This document shows positions 10,843 to 23,959 of a DNA stretch of 64,000 nucleotides, one piece after another. The translations under genes were made by a program, and so were the position numbers. Source of the DNA: Cylindrobasidium torrendii FP15055 ss-10 (Eukaryota > Basidiomycota > Agaricomycetes > Agaricales > Physalacriaceae); contig KN880566.1 of the NCBI GenBank assembly GCA_000934385.1, positions 1 to 64,000 of the forward strand. Reading direction: 5' to 3'. The notes beneath the pieces were generated by a model. That model had not been told where the DNA came from, searched no databases, and worked only from the letters and a program-made list of their open reading frames with translations. Within the stretch, counting starts at the first letter, position 1. Every line of letters starts with the position of its first letter.

Positions 10843-12745
10843 TTAAACGTTTACAACGGGTCTAATAAGAATAGGAAGCTTGGCACCAGCTCCAGGATCG
10901 CTGCGTAGGTACGGGCGCTGCACGATGGAGGCCCTGCTCACCAAGTCGTCATGCGGGATAGCAAGTTCGAACTCGAAAGACCGCAGCAGAACATAGATGA
11001 TGGATTTTGTCCTGATATTCAAGTCAATACACGGTGCTGAAACAGAATAGACGAACGCACTCTGCCAAAGAGAACCGATACCCAATGCATGCCCGCGCGC
11101 CGCCGAGGAAAGACATGATATTTCCCCATACACCAGGCAGAGCCGACACTTCCGCAGGCGTCTTCTCCCAGCGCTCTGGCTTGAACTCGAGCGCATCTTC
11201 GCCCCAGATGGCAGGGTCGGTGTTCATGGCAAGCAGTGGAATGTCAATCATGTCACCCTTGCGAATGGGGATGCTGTCGTGAACGTTGCCCTCGGCGTCT
11301 GTGACGGGAGTCCGCAACGGGAGGATGTCGTCTTTGGTGGCTACACGAAGCGTGAAGGGAACAGGCGAATGGAGTCGAAGGACCTCGCGGACGACGGCGT
11401 CGAGGTAGGGAAGTGAGTTGAGTTCGTCTAATGAAGGGTCTTCTGTTCCAAGGCTAAGCAGCTCTTCGCGTAGCTTGCGTTGTATGTCGGGATGCTGAGT
11501 GAGCGCGAAGAACGTCCAAGCCATGGTTGTTGCGGTGGTCTCATGTCCGGCCACAAAGAACGTGGGTACTTCTATAGGTCAATGTCAGCATGCATGGACA
11601 ATCGATGGCCAAGAGTTCGCTTACGGGCCAAGACTTCATCATCAGTCATCCTCTGGTTCTCCGGGATACTTGACGACGTGTTTGCGCGGAGGAGCAGACT
11701 CGACATATCCCTAGAGCGCCAGTTGTCCTTCTCACCACTAGCCCGGAGGAACTCTTTCGACTCTGCGAACAATCCTGTACCGATGCTGTTCATCGTCTTG
11801 CGTGCTTGGTCCATGACTTTCTCCTGGGGTGTCGGCACAAGACGCAGCAATGGGAAATTGCCCTTCACGATGTTGATCATGGCAGCGTTCGGAGACATCA
11901 TTACTCCCAGTGCTCGCTGGAGCTCATCGCTCTCGACTTTGGATCCAAGACTGTTGAAGGAGTAGTTGAAGCCCGTAGAACCGATGATGTCGAGGGTGAG
12001 CTTGGCCATCCATTCGATGCCGTCCGTGCGGTAGATGCCATCGACGGTGCTAATGCATTCCTGTGCCCAAATATCGCGCAGCTATGCGTTGTATGAGTGG
12101 AGTAAGAGAAAATCGACGTTGACGGACTCGCCTGGATGGACTTTTCGAGAAATGCCGGCGTGAGCTCTTTGATGTACGCGTTTCCGAACGCAGGGTTCTG
12201 TCGACGCATTCTTAGTTTGCTTCATGGCTTCTATGTAGAACATATTCGACTCACCATTACTTTGCGCTGGCGCTTATGCTGCTCGCCTTCGACGACGAGC
12301 ACGCCTGGACCAACGATCTGGCTGAGATTGTAACGCACGCCGTCGGGTTTGGGATAGACCGTTGCCTGGTGCAGTATATGGGCGATTGCCTTTGTATCTG
12401 CGATGAAGAATCGCGTTTCCTGGGAGCTCTGGCGTCAACTGACAGGACGTGGTGGACAGTGACGAGTGCATACGCCAAGAATACCAGCGTAACCAAAGAC
12501 GCGACCGTACTTCTTCATCCATTCTTGTGCGTATCCCTAGGGTACCATATCATTGGCATCAGTCAACCGAGGGTGAGCTGCATAGCGCGTACCGTAAGGA
12601 GAGTATCCTTGATGTTGCCAAAGAGAAAGCCACCACTCTTGGGGCCATTGAACTTGCGTAAAGGATTGGTTCTAACGTATCGAATGTGCTTTACGACGAG
12701 AATTAAGATGAGGGCAGCGAGAGTTAATGAAATGGGTTGGAGCAT
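10843..12745 (-). CDS. Cytochrome P450 (copy A)
   Basis: Seven exons: 12745-12593, 12536-12474, 12419-12255, 12197-12132, 12081-11625, 11571-11061 and 11011-10843, 527 residues. A hydrophobic N-terminal anchor ([12 protein letters not shown]) is followed by the P450 core: I-helix AGHETT, K-helix EVLRLH (ExxR), PERW and the heme loop [10 protein letters not shown] with its cysteine ligand. It is probably an ER-bound monooxygenase with unknown substrate. The intron at 12082-12131 reads as GC-AG (CAG/GCGAGT donor) because only that join keeps the frame and matches the paralogue at 42413-44391. Exons of 63, 165 and 169 bases are the same size in both copies. Confidence 0.93.
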
Positions 12746-13423
12746 GACGGGGAGTAGAAGATGAAAGTGAAAGGAGAGGTACAGAAATCGCAACCTTTAG
12801 TACTGCAAAAGAACACCAGCCGAGAGCTTCCAATCGTCCCGCGGGCCGTGATCAACGAGAGACCCACCATACGGCTGAGTGGATTGACAAATCGGAGACA
12901 CGCAATGACATGCAAGTGTGCCTATGTTTTTGTGTTCGAAGCTGTTCGAAGCTGCGTGGAGGCAGAGGCTGGGAGGCAGCGAGTGGACGGAATGTGCCTA
13001 GAAAAGCTCATTATACCTGACATGAGTAATAGACGAAGCTGGAGTTCACCGCACCCTACGTCCCACGGCAGAGTGGGGGCTAGACTGACATGACCCAAAG
13101 CCAAAAATGCTTTTAGACTTGAAAGACTATGTAAGCCCGGTCGAATCAGGCAACGCAAGTTCGACGCGCCGCCAGAGGAATCAAGTGATGGCGGATGCCA
13201 GCGTGTGCTCAATGCCGCTCATTGTAGCTCGGTGTATGAATCCGCAATCACCGCAAAAATGATGGGTGGCATATTTACTAGTCTCGGCTTATAACCCTGT
13301 ATCCTATCCTATGTCTCGTCTAGTAGTGTTCCACTACCCTGATATCGATATCGGGGTATATGAGACGAGCCTTGTTAGAAGTAGTTTAGCAGAACTCGAA
13401 ATGTACTCGTGTAGTAGCTCACT
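12746..13423. other. Intergenic, P450 copy A upstream
   Basis: No supported gene. On the minus strand a GGCTGGT core about 75 bases before the P450 ATG matches the flank of the TATA boxes at 42372 and 44570, but no TATAAA follows it. Confidence 0.45.
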
Positions 13424-13921
13424 TCATTGGCAAAATTCAGAAGCGACGACCTTAGGAAACCTATCTCTCCTCGCGTACGCTTTGCTCTCCGTCGCAACAG
13501 TGTCTACTTCGCTAGCCAGATCTTCTCGGTTTCGTACATGCACAATCCCACGATCATGTAGGACCTGAACGACATCTAACATCCACGGTCCACACTCGCC
13601 GAAAGTGTCATTCGAAGGAGGAGGTACGGCTCGCGCAGCTGCATCTATAGCAGCACCGACAGACTCCCAGTCTCCATTCTTGCTCTCCAACGTATCCTTA
13701 TCCGAGAGGAGTAATAGAAAGCTTAGGAACATGTCTTTCGTGACTGGTTGGATGCGTCGTTGGAATTGCCAATTGGGAGAAGTGGCTCGGTCGATGCGGA
13801 TGTGCCAGAGGGTTCCTGTGGTATCGTCTCTTGCGAGGAGGAGACCTAGGTGAGGGGCTCGAGCTTGAGTGAAGCCCGCAATGTATAGAGATCCGGGGTG
13901 ATAGAGCTCGCTCGTAGACAT
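13424..13921 (-). CDS. Small DUF6914-like protein
   Basis: Uninterrupted frame, 165 residues from the Met at 13921; another Met at 13960 is possible. The sequence LYIAGFTQARAPHLGLLL and a later CGPWMLDVVQVLHDRGIV resemble the fungal DUF6914 group, which has no known function. I recognise it only by general pattern. It is divergent from the SGD1/NOM1 gene, sharing a 278-base promoter region. Confidence 0.6.
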   Translation of the reverse strand: MSTSELYHPGSLYIAGFTQARAPHLGLLLARDDTTGTLWHIRIDRATSPNWQFQRRIQPVTKDMFLSFLLLLSDKDTLESKNGDWESVGAAIDAAARAVPPPSNDTFGECGPWMLDVVQVLHDRGIVHVRNREDLASEVDTVATESKAYARRDRFPKVVASEFCQ

Positions 13922-14199
13922 GATGGAAAAGGGAATGAGAGCCACAAGAGCGAAGATCATGTTGAAACCTTAACCAGAGGCAGAATGAGTCATGGTGAGT
14001 CCTGGCTTTCATTGTCAACCGCCAAATTATAATCGGCCCAAATTATCTAGGCGCTTGTAGTTTAAATTTCCACTTTCTGAGCCCACAATTGGCTTATGTA
14101 TAAGGTCGTGCACACAATACTGATTGGCCTGGGGATGAAAACAACGTGAATTTGATTTGCTAACCTCTTATTACCTCCGTTCACGATCACGAATTTTGC

Positions 14200-17100
14200 A
14201 TGGCTCGACCAAGAACGTCTACTACGCGTCTTCCGGCCGCTTTGCGCGAAGAATTGGATGGAAATGCAGGTATGGCGATTTTTTGATTCGCTCAGCTCTC
14301 CACATTTTGCATGTACTAAGTCCAAGCTACAGACGCAACCCAACAACATCGAAAGCGCGACAAGCGAACAGTATCGCGGAAGGAAGCACGAAAACAAGAG
14401 CGCGATGAGAAGAAGCAGCGGAAGGTTCAGTTCTTCAGTGCTAGTGGAAAGCGTCGCGTAGAGGAGGAGGTACATGAGGAGGCGCCGAAGAGCAAGAAGG
14501 CTAGGACGGACCCACGGACCCAATCCATCCCCAATTCCAGCTCCAAGCCAACGACCTCTGCGTCGAAGCAGGCCGGACCGTCGAAGCAGGCCGAATCGCA
14601 ACCCAGGTTGAAGGAGAAATCCAGATTGAAAGATGCCGCGGAGAGACCAAAACCAAAACCAAAAGCTGAACCGATTGTTGCTCCTCGGTCTCAGGGCGAA
14701 CGCGATGAGGACAGGTATATCACGATGCTCGAGTCGAAGCTGGGCTACAAGAAGAAGGGCAAGGGAAAGAGTAAAGCTGGGGAGGACGATGGGCTCGATG
14801 GTGCGTGACCTGCAAACGTCGTTCTATTATCCTAAAACTGATTGGATTTTGAAGACTTGCTGGACTTTGCGGATACAATCGGGATTCCGGTACGCCTCTT
14901 ACACACTGCACGAGAGCACGTACTTAGTGACCCAGGATGTTGAGATGGACGCACTAGACGAAGAAATGGACGAGGACGAGGATGAAGACGAGGATGGCGA
15001 GGACGAAGACGAAGATGAGGACTTGGAGCAGTTCTATGACGACGAGGAGGACGACTCTGGGGAGGAAGAGCACCTTGATGCGGACGAGGAAGAGTGGGGA
15101 GGGATTGGAGAAAGCACAGAATTGGAAGGAGTGAGCGATCCTGTCGAAGAACCCAAGAGTGCGTACATCGCTGAGGAGAGCAAGATAAAAAAAAATCTCA
15201 CACTTTCTTAGCCACAGCCTATGTACCACCTCATATGCGCAACCGAGGCGGACCTACTTCAGATTCTGAAGACCTCGTCAAATTGAAGCGGAATCTAAAA
15301 GGTCTGCTGAATAGGTTTGTGGTTTTCTACACAGTCATGCACCAACTGACCGCTCGATAGGATGAGCGAACAGAATCTGGCCGGGATATTGGAGTCTGTG
15401 GAAGACTTGTACCGCAGGAATTCGAGAAATGGTAGTTTGGGTCCGTCTACACCAGTATCACCGACTAACAACATTATAGATGTGACGTCCTCCTTGACCT
15501 CCTTAATCATCGAAGGAATTGCTTCCCACGACCTCCTTCTTGATTCGTACGTCGTACTGCATGCTGCATTCATTGCTGCGCTGTACAAAATCATGGGTGT
15601 CGACTTTGGTACGTTCCCCATCTTCCATCCGAACAAAAATACTGACCAGTCTCCAGCGGCAAGCTTCGTGCAGAGCATTGTCGAGAACTATGAAACCCAC
15701 TATGCTGCTCTCGACCGGTCGGATGATGACAAGAAGGGCAAGGAATGTTCAAACTTGCTCGTCCTTCTTGCCGAATTGTACAACTTCCAAGTCATCTCTT
15801 GCGTCCTCGTCTACGACCTTATACGAACACTTCTCGCCGACGACACATTGAATGAGACGAACGTCGAACTGCTGCTCAAGCTCATTCGTAGTGCGGGCCA
15901 ACAGCTACGAACGGACGATCCGGCCGCGCTGAAGGATATCACCCAGATTGTACAAGACAAGGTCTCTGCCTCTGCAGAGAAGCCAAGGTGCGTCTGTATT
16001 GCATCCCCGTTGGCAAATCAGGCTGATGAACGATACCAGCTCCCGCACGGCGTTCATGATAGAAACACTCAACAACCTGAAGAACGGCAAGGTCAAGAAG
16101 ATTGGCGCGCAGAACCAAGGCGGCGATGCTGTGGAGAGTATGAAGAAGTTTCTGGGGGCTCTTGCCAAGAAGCGACATGGTAACTATCTTACTACTTGGT
16201 GTGCCGTCGCCCGAGCTGACCGCGTCCCGTAGTTTTGGGGCATGAAGCGCTCAGCGTATCCCTGGACGACCTGCATTCGGCTGATACCAAGGGCAAGTGG
16301 TGGCTTGTCGGGGCGCCGTGGAAGGGGGATCCCCTTGTCGACCGACAGCAGGCCATGGCGGGCAAGGATAGAGACAAAGAGAAGGAGGTCTCACCGACAA
16401 GTGCGCTGCTGAAACTCGCGAAAAAGCAGGGCATGAATACGGATATCAGACGCAGCATATTCGTGGTGCTGATGAGCAGCGACGACTACATCGATGCGTG
16501 CGAGCGTCTCGCGCAACTCAGCCTCACTGAGATCCAACAACGGGAGGTCATCAGGGTTTTGCTGCACTGCTGTGGGAATGAGAAGACGTATAATCCTTAC
16601 TACACGCTGGTGGCGGCGCATTTGTGTTCTATAACCCATGCGCCGAAGATTACGCTGCAGTTTTGCCTGTGGGACTTTTTGCGCGATCTTGGGCAGAGTG
16701 AGGCTGGTGGGGCGGAGATTATCAAGAGCATGCAGGAGAGCGGCGGGTCGTTTGACTTGAAGGATATCTCGGACACGAGGATGAGGAATGTGGCGAAGGC
16801 GTATGCGTGGTGGATTGCGAAGGATTGTGTTTCGTTGGTTGTGCTCAAGGTTCGTTCGTTGCTACAATGCCGGGAAGACTGTTCACAAGAACGCATAGCC
16901 CATTGACTTCACGGCTCTGAAAGCGAAGACGAAGGTGTTCTTGTCTGAGCTGTTGGACCAAGTGTTCGTGGGAACACAGGTGACGACGCCGTTGGTCAGG
17001 TCAACGAAGGACTTGATGCTTAACAAGAACCGAACGGCGATTGAACAAGTTTTCCTGAGGGCAACCAGGGCGGAGACGCTGTCCATGGGTCTGGTGTATT

Positions 17101-17204
17101 TCCTGACGAGGGTGTATGAGACCGAGGATCCGTTTTTCGAGTGGGCGGCCGATATTGCGAGGGACACGCTAAAGACGGGAGTGGATGTGATACCTGATTT
17201 GTAG
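14200..17204 (+). CDS. SGD1: SGD1/NOM1 nucleolar MIF4G-MA3 protein
   Basis: Eleven exons: 14200-14269, 14333-14800, 14855-14889, 14936-15158, 15212-15314, 15361-15431, 15480-15608, 15657-15987, 16040-16179, 16233-16849 and 16899-17204 (830 residues; yeast Sgd1 and human NOM1 are about 860-900). The family acts in the nucleolus in 18S rRNA maturation; the MIF4G domain of NOM1 recruits the helicase eIF4A3. Seen here are a basic N-terminus, a long Asp/Glu tract (about 14945-15105), TAYVPPHMRN, a MIF4G domain from about residue 285 to 470 and an MA3 domain from about 580 to 690 (KQGMNTDIRRSIFVVLMSS). Two 48-base introns (15432-15479 and 15609-15656) are in frame, so an annotation without them would also translate. 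Confidence 0.9.
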
Positions 17205-17956
17205 CATAGTATGTACCCAGTTAGATGCTGTTGTTGTTTGAAGGTCTACGAGTTTACTCCGCTGCTGGGGGATGCCAACGCAGTCTGTTTCCAGGACAAT
17301 GGACTGACAATGGGATTTGTGCCGGGCCAATTCGACGCCTTTTTGGGTGCTGACGTGATGCACCCGGTGCATTATACATGTGAACATGCGGTTCTGAAGG
17401 GTGACTGAGCAAAGGCACCGGAATATAGAGTGAGCAGGACGTGGGAACAATGACAATAGCACTCAAAGACATCCGAGACGGTGGGAATTCGAAGAAAAAA
17501 TTGTCAGTGGCAGCGCCCCCGACTCTCTGAGGCATTCCGAGGGGGAGCGGAGGTGAGTTGCTACTGATGGAAATCTCGGTGGTTGTAACTCTGAGTTTGC
17601 CGCCTTAAATGGGCTCCTAAGGTGGCACCGTCGCGTGGGAGCCGCGATTTAATATGAGCTGAATACGAGTATTTGACGCTTCTACAGTGAGGATAAGTGC
17701 AACAAACTCAACCAGTGGCTACAACAACCAAGTCTTGCTTTCGAATCCGGAGATTTAGCATCGACCAAGGAGGTAAATTCACCGTGAGTCAGCATTGTGT
17801 GTCAAGATCATTGTGCCGGTTTCCGGTCAAAGTTCTAACGGCTTGCTCGCGGCTTACCTTCCTGCCAGCATCTGCCCATCCCTCCGCCTGCCCGGCGCTG
17901 GATCATGATACATCCCCCACGACCTTTGGCCAACTGATTCGCCCTCTTTCGTCTCC
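17205..17956. other. Intergenic, no gene seen
   Basis: 3' flank of the SGD1 homologue and promoter/leader of the P4-ATPase. No extra gene is supported. Confidence 0.5.
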
Positions 17957-20900
17957 ATGTCCATAGTCTCTCTGGCCAAATCACGTCCGCGGCCTTGGTA
18001 CAAGCGCCTGCCCCAGTTCAGCGTCGAAGACCTTTTTTCGAGGAAACGACCAGCAGGACCGCCCCGTACCATCTTCATCAACCAGTCATTGCCACCAGAA
18101 TACCGCGATGCCAAGGGCCGTGTGAAGCGCGAGCACGTCTACACCTCCAACCAGGTCATCAGCTCCAAGTACACCATCTTGACCTTTATCCCGCGGAACC
18201 TGCTGGAGCAATTTAGACGTGTGGCCAATATGTGCGTGGTTTCCAGGCGATTTAAACGTATCTAATGCGCCCTCAGATTCTTCCTTGTCCTCTGTATTCT
18301 TCAGTTCTTTCCCAAGTTCGCTACCATCTCCCCTGGAGTTGTCATCCTCCCCTTAATCATCATCCTCACCCTCACCGCCCTCAAGGACGGCTACGAAGAT
18401 ATCAAGCGTCACCAGTCCGACCGTGCAGTCAATTCATCTGTCACAAAGGTGCTAGCAGGTGGCCACCCAAACGAGAATGCTGCAGAGGCAAAGAGCAAGA
18501 CATTCGTCAAGGGCATCCCGCTCCTCCGCTTACGCAAGGGGAAGCAGGCACTCACCGAGTACGACTACGACCAGTTGCAATATCCCGATATCCCCGGCCA
18601 AGCTCCACATTGGAGGAACACCAAATGGGAGGACCTCCGCGTCGGCGACCTCGTCAAGCTCAGTAGTGATGACAACATTCCGGCCGACATTCTCATCTGT
18701 TCCACTTCGGACGAGGAGAATGTTGCATACGTCGAGACCAAGAACCTTGATGGAGAGACGAATCTCAAGTCTCGGAATGCCGTCTCTGAACTCTCGCACA
18801 TCCACAATGCGTACGAAGCCGCCCATGCGTCGCCATTTTTCATCCAGGCCGACCGCCCAGAGAACAACATGTACAGGCTCAATGCGAACGTTTCTTTCGG
18901 CGAAAAGCAAGCGTCCATCGACCTTCAGACTGTCCTCCTCCGCGGCACTGTCCTCCGTAACACAGAGTGGGTCATTGGTGTCGTCCTATTCACAGGCGAG
19001 GACACAAAGATTGTCATGAACTCGGGAAACACCCCCAGCAAGCGAAGCAAGGTCGAGCGCGAGATGAACCCACAAGTGTACGTGTATCTTGCCGTGGTGG
19101 AGCGCCCTCGTGCTGATTGCAGTCTTTTAGTCTAATCAACCTTGCACTCCTATTTTTCCTTGCCGCCATCTGCGCTGTCGTCGACTCTATCCTCGAACAC
19201 CACTATTACCCACTGGACGCACCCTGGCTTTTCGCAGATGATCAGTCAGACGATAACCCGTCCATCAATGGCATTGTGACCTTCGTCTTCGGTATTCTTA
19301 CGTGCGTCTGACAATGCTCGTAGTCCCTATAACCCCGTGCTGACACACTCTGCAGGTTTCAGGACATCGTGCCAATTTCGCTGTATCTGTCTATCGAGGT
19401 CGTGCGCACGCTACAGTCGGCATTCATCTACTTTGACAAGGAAATATGGCACGAGCAGTCCGACTCTCCCACGCTCGCGAGAAGTTGGAATCTTTCTGAT
19501 GACCTCGGACAAATCGAATATATCTTCTCGGATAAGACTGGTACTCTAACTCAGGTTCGTACCCTCTCGGGTTGATGGAGGCGTCCAAAACAATATGCTC
19601 ATCTGATGCCTAGAACTCCATGGTATTCCGACAGTGTTCCATCGGGGCCAAGGCGTATTTGGGCGATGATGCTTATGCAGGCGAGGACGGGGAGAGCAAC
19701 ACCTCGGTGTCTTTGAAGAAGTCGGAGGTCGACACATACGCGGTCCAATCCAGGGGCTCAGGCTCAACTCTCACACCACCGAGAGTGAAGCCTCCTACTT
19801 TTGTCTTCAAGGACAGAATCCTCCGGGCTGATATCGACGCTGCACTGCTGGAAGATGCCGATCCGGAGCGTGTAGCCCATGCGCGCGCGCTCAACGGCTT
19901 TTTCAGTGTCCTAGCGCTGTGCCATACGGTCATTGCGTCGACAGACCCACAGACGGGAGAGATTGAGTACAAGGCACAGTCTCCAGACGAAGCCGCTCTT
20001 GTGCAGGCGGCGGCCGACATGGGATACGTCTTTATCGGTCGGGATAAAGAGACGCTGTCGATGTTGACACCGTCTTCGGAGGAGCCTGAGCAGTACGAGT
20101 TGCTGAACATCCTAGAGTTCACGTCGGCAAGGAAGCGGATGAGTGTGGTGTTGCGCAGACTGGATGGGGAAGATGAGCGTCTGTTCCTTTTGACAAAGGG
20201 CGCGGACAATGTTATTTTCGAGAGGTTGAGGGCTGGTGCGGACGATTTGAAGGCACAGACGGAAAGACACCTTGATCAGTTCGCGAATGAGGGTCTTCGG
20301 ACGTTGACTCTGGCGTACAAAGTTATTTCAGGTATGTCTTTCGCTTCGCCTGACTAGGAAGCCATGATGCTCATTGCCTGTAGCTGCTGATTACGAAGCC
20401 TGGAGTCGACGCTACCATGACGCGACGGTCGCGCTGGACAATCGCGAAGAGCAGATTGAAGCGGTTTCGGAGGAGCTTGAGAAGGACCTTCGTCTGTTGG
20501 GTGCCACCGCTATTGAGGACAGGCTGCAGGACGGTGTGCCCGAGACCATTGCCGACCTTAAACGTGCTGGAATCAAGATATGGGTTGCCACTGGTGACAA
20601 GCTTGAAACTGCTATTGGTATGTTTTACTGAATGCTCTAGTCGATGCGTCCTGAACTTTAGACAGCCATTGGCAGAAGTACCAACCTCGTCGCACAAGAT
20701 TCAAATATCATTGCTGTCCGTGGAGGTGGTGATAAGCCGGTTCACCAACAGCTGAAGGATGCCATTCACAAATTCTTCCCGGAAATTGTCGACGCCGCGG
20801 AACTGGCAGCACACAGCAAACGATTCTCACTCGCACGATTTGATACGGACCCTGCTGTAGGGGGCGCTGGGAATGGCGAGCGACCAGGCGGTTTCATTCT

Positions 20901-22717
20901 GGTCATCGATGGTCCCGCCCTCACCCAGGCGTTTGCTCAAGACGATGCGCAGCAGGCCTTATTGCAACTTGGGACACTCTGTGAAGGTGTCATCTGCTGT
21001 CGTGTTTCTCCGCTGCAGAAGGCATTGGTCGTACGGCTCGTCAAGGACAACCTTCGTGTGATGACGCTGGCCATTGGAGATGGTGCGAACGATGTGTCCA
21101 TGATCCAGGCGGCCGACGTCGGCGTTGGAATTTCGGGCGAGGAGGGTTTGCAGGCGGCGAATTCGGCAGATTATGCCATCGGGCAGTTCAGGTTCCTCAA
21201 GAAGCTGTTGTTGGTGCATGGGCACTGGTCATACGCTCGTAATGGAACTCTGTATGTTGTTCTGGCTTCTTCGTGCTGGCTGGCTGTCTTGCTAACTAGC
21301 GTTCAGAATCTTCAACTTCTTCTATAAAAACGTCGTGCCGATGGGTATCAAGTTCTGGTTCCAGATATACAATGGATGGAGTGCAAGCTTGTGCGCATGC
21401 CTCTGTATTGTCCACCACGTCCATTAGCTGACAGTCACTGCAGCGTCTTTGACTACGTGTATATCCTGTTCTGGAACTCGTTGTGGAGTGTACTGGGTGT
21501 TGTCGGTATTGGTCTTTTCGACCGAATATTAGGTGCGTTCTTTTATTCGTTGACGTGTGCAGGGAACATGGCTCATGATATGACAGATGCGAAGACCCTT
21601 ATGGACATGCCCGAGCTCTATCACTATGGTAGAGAAAAGTACTGGTTTAGTATGCGTGACTTCTGGATCTACATGGGCGATGGTGTTGTGCAGGTGAGCA
21701 TTCCTCTCACTCTCAGCCAAAGCGTTGCTAACTTTTCCCAGTCCGTGATTATTTATTTCATCATTATGTTTGGGTACTGGTCACCGACGTCTCGATCCGA
21801 TGGCTATGACCAGTACCTCTACGAATGGTCCACGACCATGGCTATTGCTGGCGTACTGGTGGTCAACTTGTTCACTGGAATGGCCGCCGCCGCATGGACC
21901 TGGTGGCTCGTGTTTGCCATCTCATTTGGTATTGTCCTTGTCTGGGGATTCTCTGTACGTCGATCCAGTGGTTTGCTCTTTTGCTTGAGCTAATGTCGTC
22001 TAGTTCATCTACTCCGCCATCCCACCTACCAGCATAGAAACAGTGCTATACGGGAACTACTACTTCCTTGCAGCCTCGGCATATTTCTGGCTTTCCATTC
22101 TCCTGGTGGTGTTCCTTTCCCTTGCACCGCGAGTGATAGCCAAGACGATCAAGTTCAACTTCATGCCGGACGACCTCGACATTGTGCGATATGTCCGCAA
22201 GAACGATCCGTACCGCGACTTCAGAAACGATTCGGAGACACATCTTGGCATCGGCATGACTATCATGAAGGAGAACCGCGGTCGTACCAGGGCGGCGTCC
22301 ATCTACTCGCGGCGCAGTTCACGTCGTAGCTCGATGCGCTCGAGGTCTCGAGCAAGTCGCACGAGTAGCTTCTATGAGGACGACATCAGCCGACCAGGTT
22401 ACGTTATGGACATCCGAGCACAGAGTATGACGGACATGTCCACTGGCCTTGTTTCTGTTGACCGCGGGTTCGACTTTGCCACCGAGGAGAACGGTGTCGC
22501 GATACAGCGCATCCAGACCAACCTGACCGAGCGGCGGCAAAGTCGAATGCCAACGGGAGACCTAATGGCGGCCATGGAGTCGACCACGGCGGCGGAGCTT
22601 TCCCCAGGAAAGAAGGGGAAGGAAAGACATGTGCTTGGGTCGCTGAAGGGATTCGTGAAGCGGAAAACGGGCTCAAGACCCGGTACAGCAGAATCCTCAC
22701 GAGGAGCCGGAGCCTGA
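17957..22717 (+). CDS. P4-type phospholipid-flipping ATPase (Dnf-like)
   Basis: Twelve exons: 17957-18231, 18277-19077, 19131-19301, 19356-19554, 19614-20331, 20384-20617, 20666-21251, 21307-21390, 21444-21532, 21587-21693, 21742-21954 and 22004-22717, giving 1396 residues. P4-ATPases move phospholipids from the outer to the inner leaflet of Golgi, endosome and plasma membranes, usually with a Cdc50-type subunit. Motifs: LDGETNLK (P4 form of the actuator loop, about residue 248), phosphorylation site DKTGTLTQN (split by an intron after Gln), [14 protein letters not shown], and hinge [10 protein letters not shown] (about 937). Membrane pairs are clear around 18290-18370, 19130-19190, 19250-19400 and 21300-22130. 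The tail is Arg/Ser-rich and probably cytosolic and phosphorylated. I favour the Dnf class over Drs2 or Neo1 without certainty. Confidence 0.93.
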
Positions 22718-23959
22718 GCCTCCCCCTTTTGTCGTGTTTAATATTTGCCCACCTACTACTACACACTGCATCCCCTCGTGTATACTTACCATCTGGACAC
22801 TATCCTCCTCCCTTTGCATTGCCTGCTGCATAACCCTGCTCTTTGCTCTTTGCCTACGTACATTCTTTTCTTTCTTTCTGTGACACCACCATACTACCAC
22901 CACCTCGCCGGCAGAGCCCTCCGAACCTCACATTTGTATCTATTATTCCCATCATACCTGCATGCTCGACTAGAGAGCGTGCCATCTGTTGATTCGGAGG
23001 GTGTACATTTAAATAATTGCAATGCACTTGCGTAGAAGATGACTTATGTGGGAAAACTTGTCGTAAGTAAGATAAGTGTGTGTATCGACCAGTATGGGTG
23101 AGCTACGTCGAACAAGTGAGTATTATACCGTGAAATGCAAATATTCAGAATATACATTCCTGTCGGTAGGCAGTCTTTAAGCAATCGTGTTGCTACCGTG
23201 GTTATTTGACGGTCCGAACGAGCTGCTCGTAAGTGATGGCGCCGCCGACATGAACGTTTCTGGTGACATCAGCCTAAAGTCGGTTTACTTGGTCGATATA
23301 GCAGACAACGATAAATCAGGGATGGCCGACGCCAGCCAATAACCCAGTTGTAGCTTTCCACGCCAGAAATTGAGACCCAGTCTGGCCATTGTGTCAAAAG
23401 TGGTAACTGTCTTTCGACCGGTCCGAGTTCGAGTGGCACATTCGGACCATGCATGGTGCCAACATTTGAAGATAAACTCCACCCGTTATCTTATGATTAA
23501 AGGCGTACACTGTCAACTTGGCCCTGCATGCCGCCCAATGTGATGGACCCACAACTATTGTTTACCGCAGACCGGATATCGGCAACAATGCCGCGCTTGG
23601 CTGAGTTGGTTGTTGATCTAGTCTACAAGCTAAAACGGAAGCTCTTGTATTGTATCTCGCCTCGAATACTCACGGAATGGCATCTGGATGGCATTGCAGA
23701 GCATTATTGCAGGCTGACAACGAACCAGGCGACAGCGTGGCGATTGATCGGGATGGGGGACCGATGACACGACTGACGCGACTTTCATTCTGCACTCGAA
23801 CCTGAACCATCACGACACAGACGACGACGAACGTTCTTATGCAGCATTGAACGCTGCAGCATACCCTTGTCTTGCATTCAAGCCATTTTCTGATATCGCT
23901 AATCGATGTAAGCTTATTGCATCGTACATCTGCGCATGGAAGTTGACCAACAACAATAG
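22718..23959. other. Intergenic, unresolved first exon nearby
   Basis: 3' flank of the flippase, then about 1 kb with no supported gene. The first exon of the Pro/Ser-rich gene must lie in the right-hand part, but I could not fix an ATG. A GTAAGC donor near 23908 would give a roughly 52-base intron ending at 23959. Confidence 0.4.

Noticed and set aside
14954..15229. Val/Leu/Phe-rich minus-strand frame resembling membrane helices
   Set aside because: It is the antisense of the Asp/Glu tract of the SGD1/NOM1 homologue.
21533..21562. 30-base in-frame intron in the P4-ATPase
   Set aside because: Too short. Using the next AG (21586) gives a 54-base intron and the family-like join [16 protein letters not shown].
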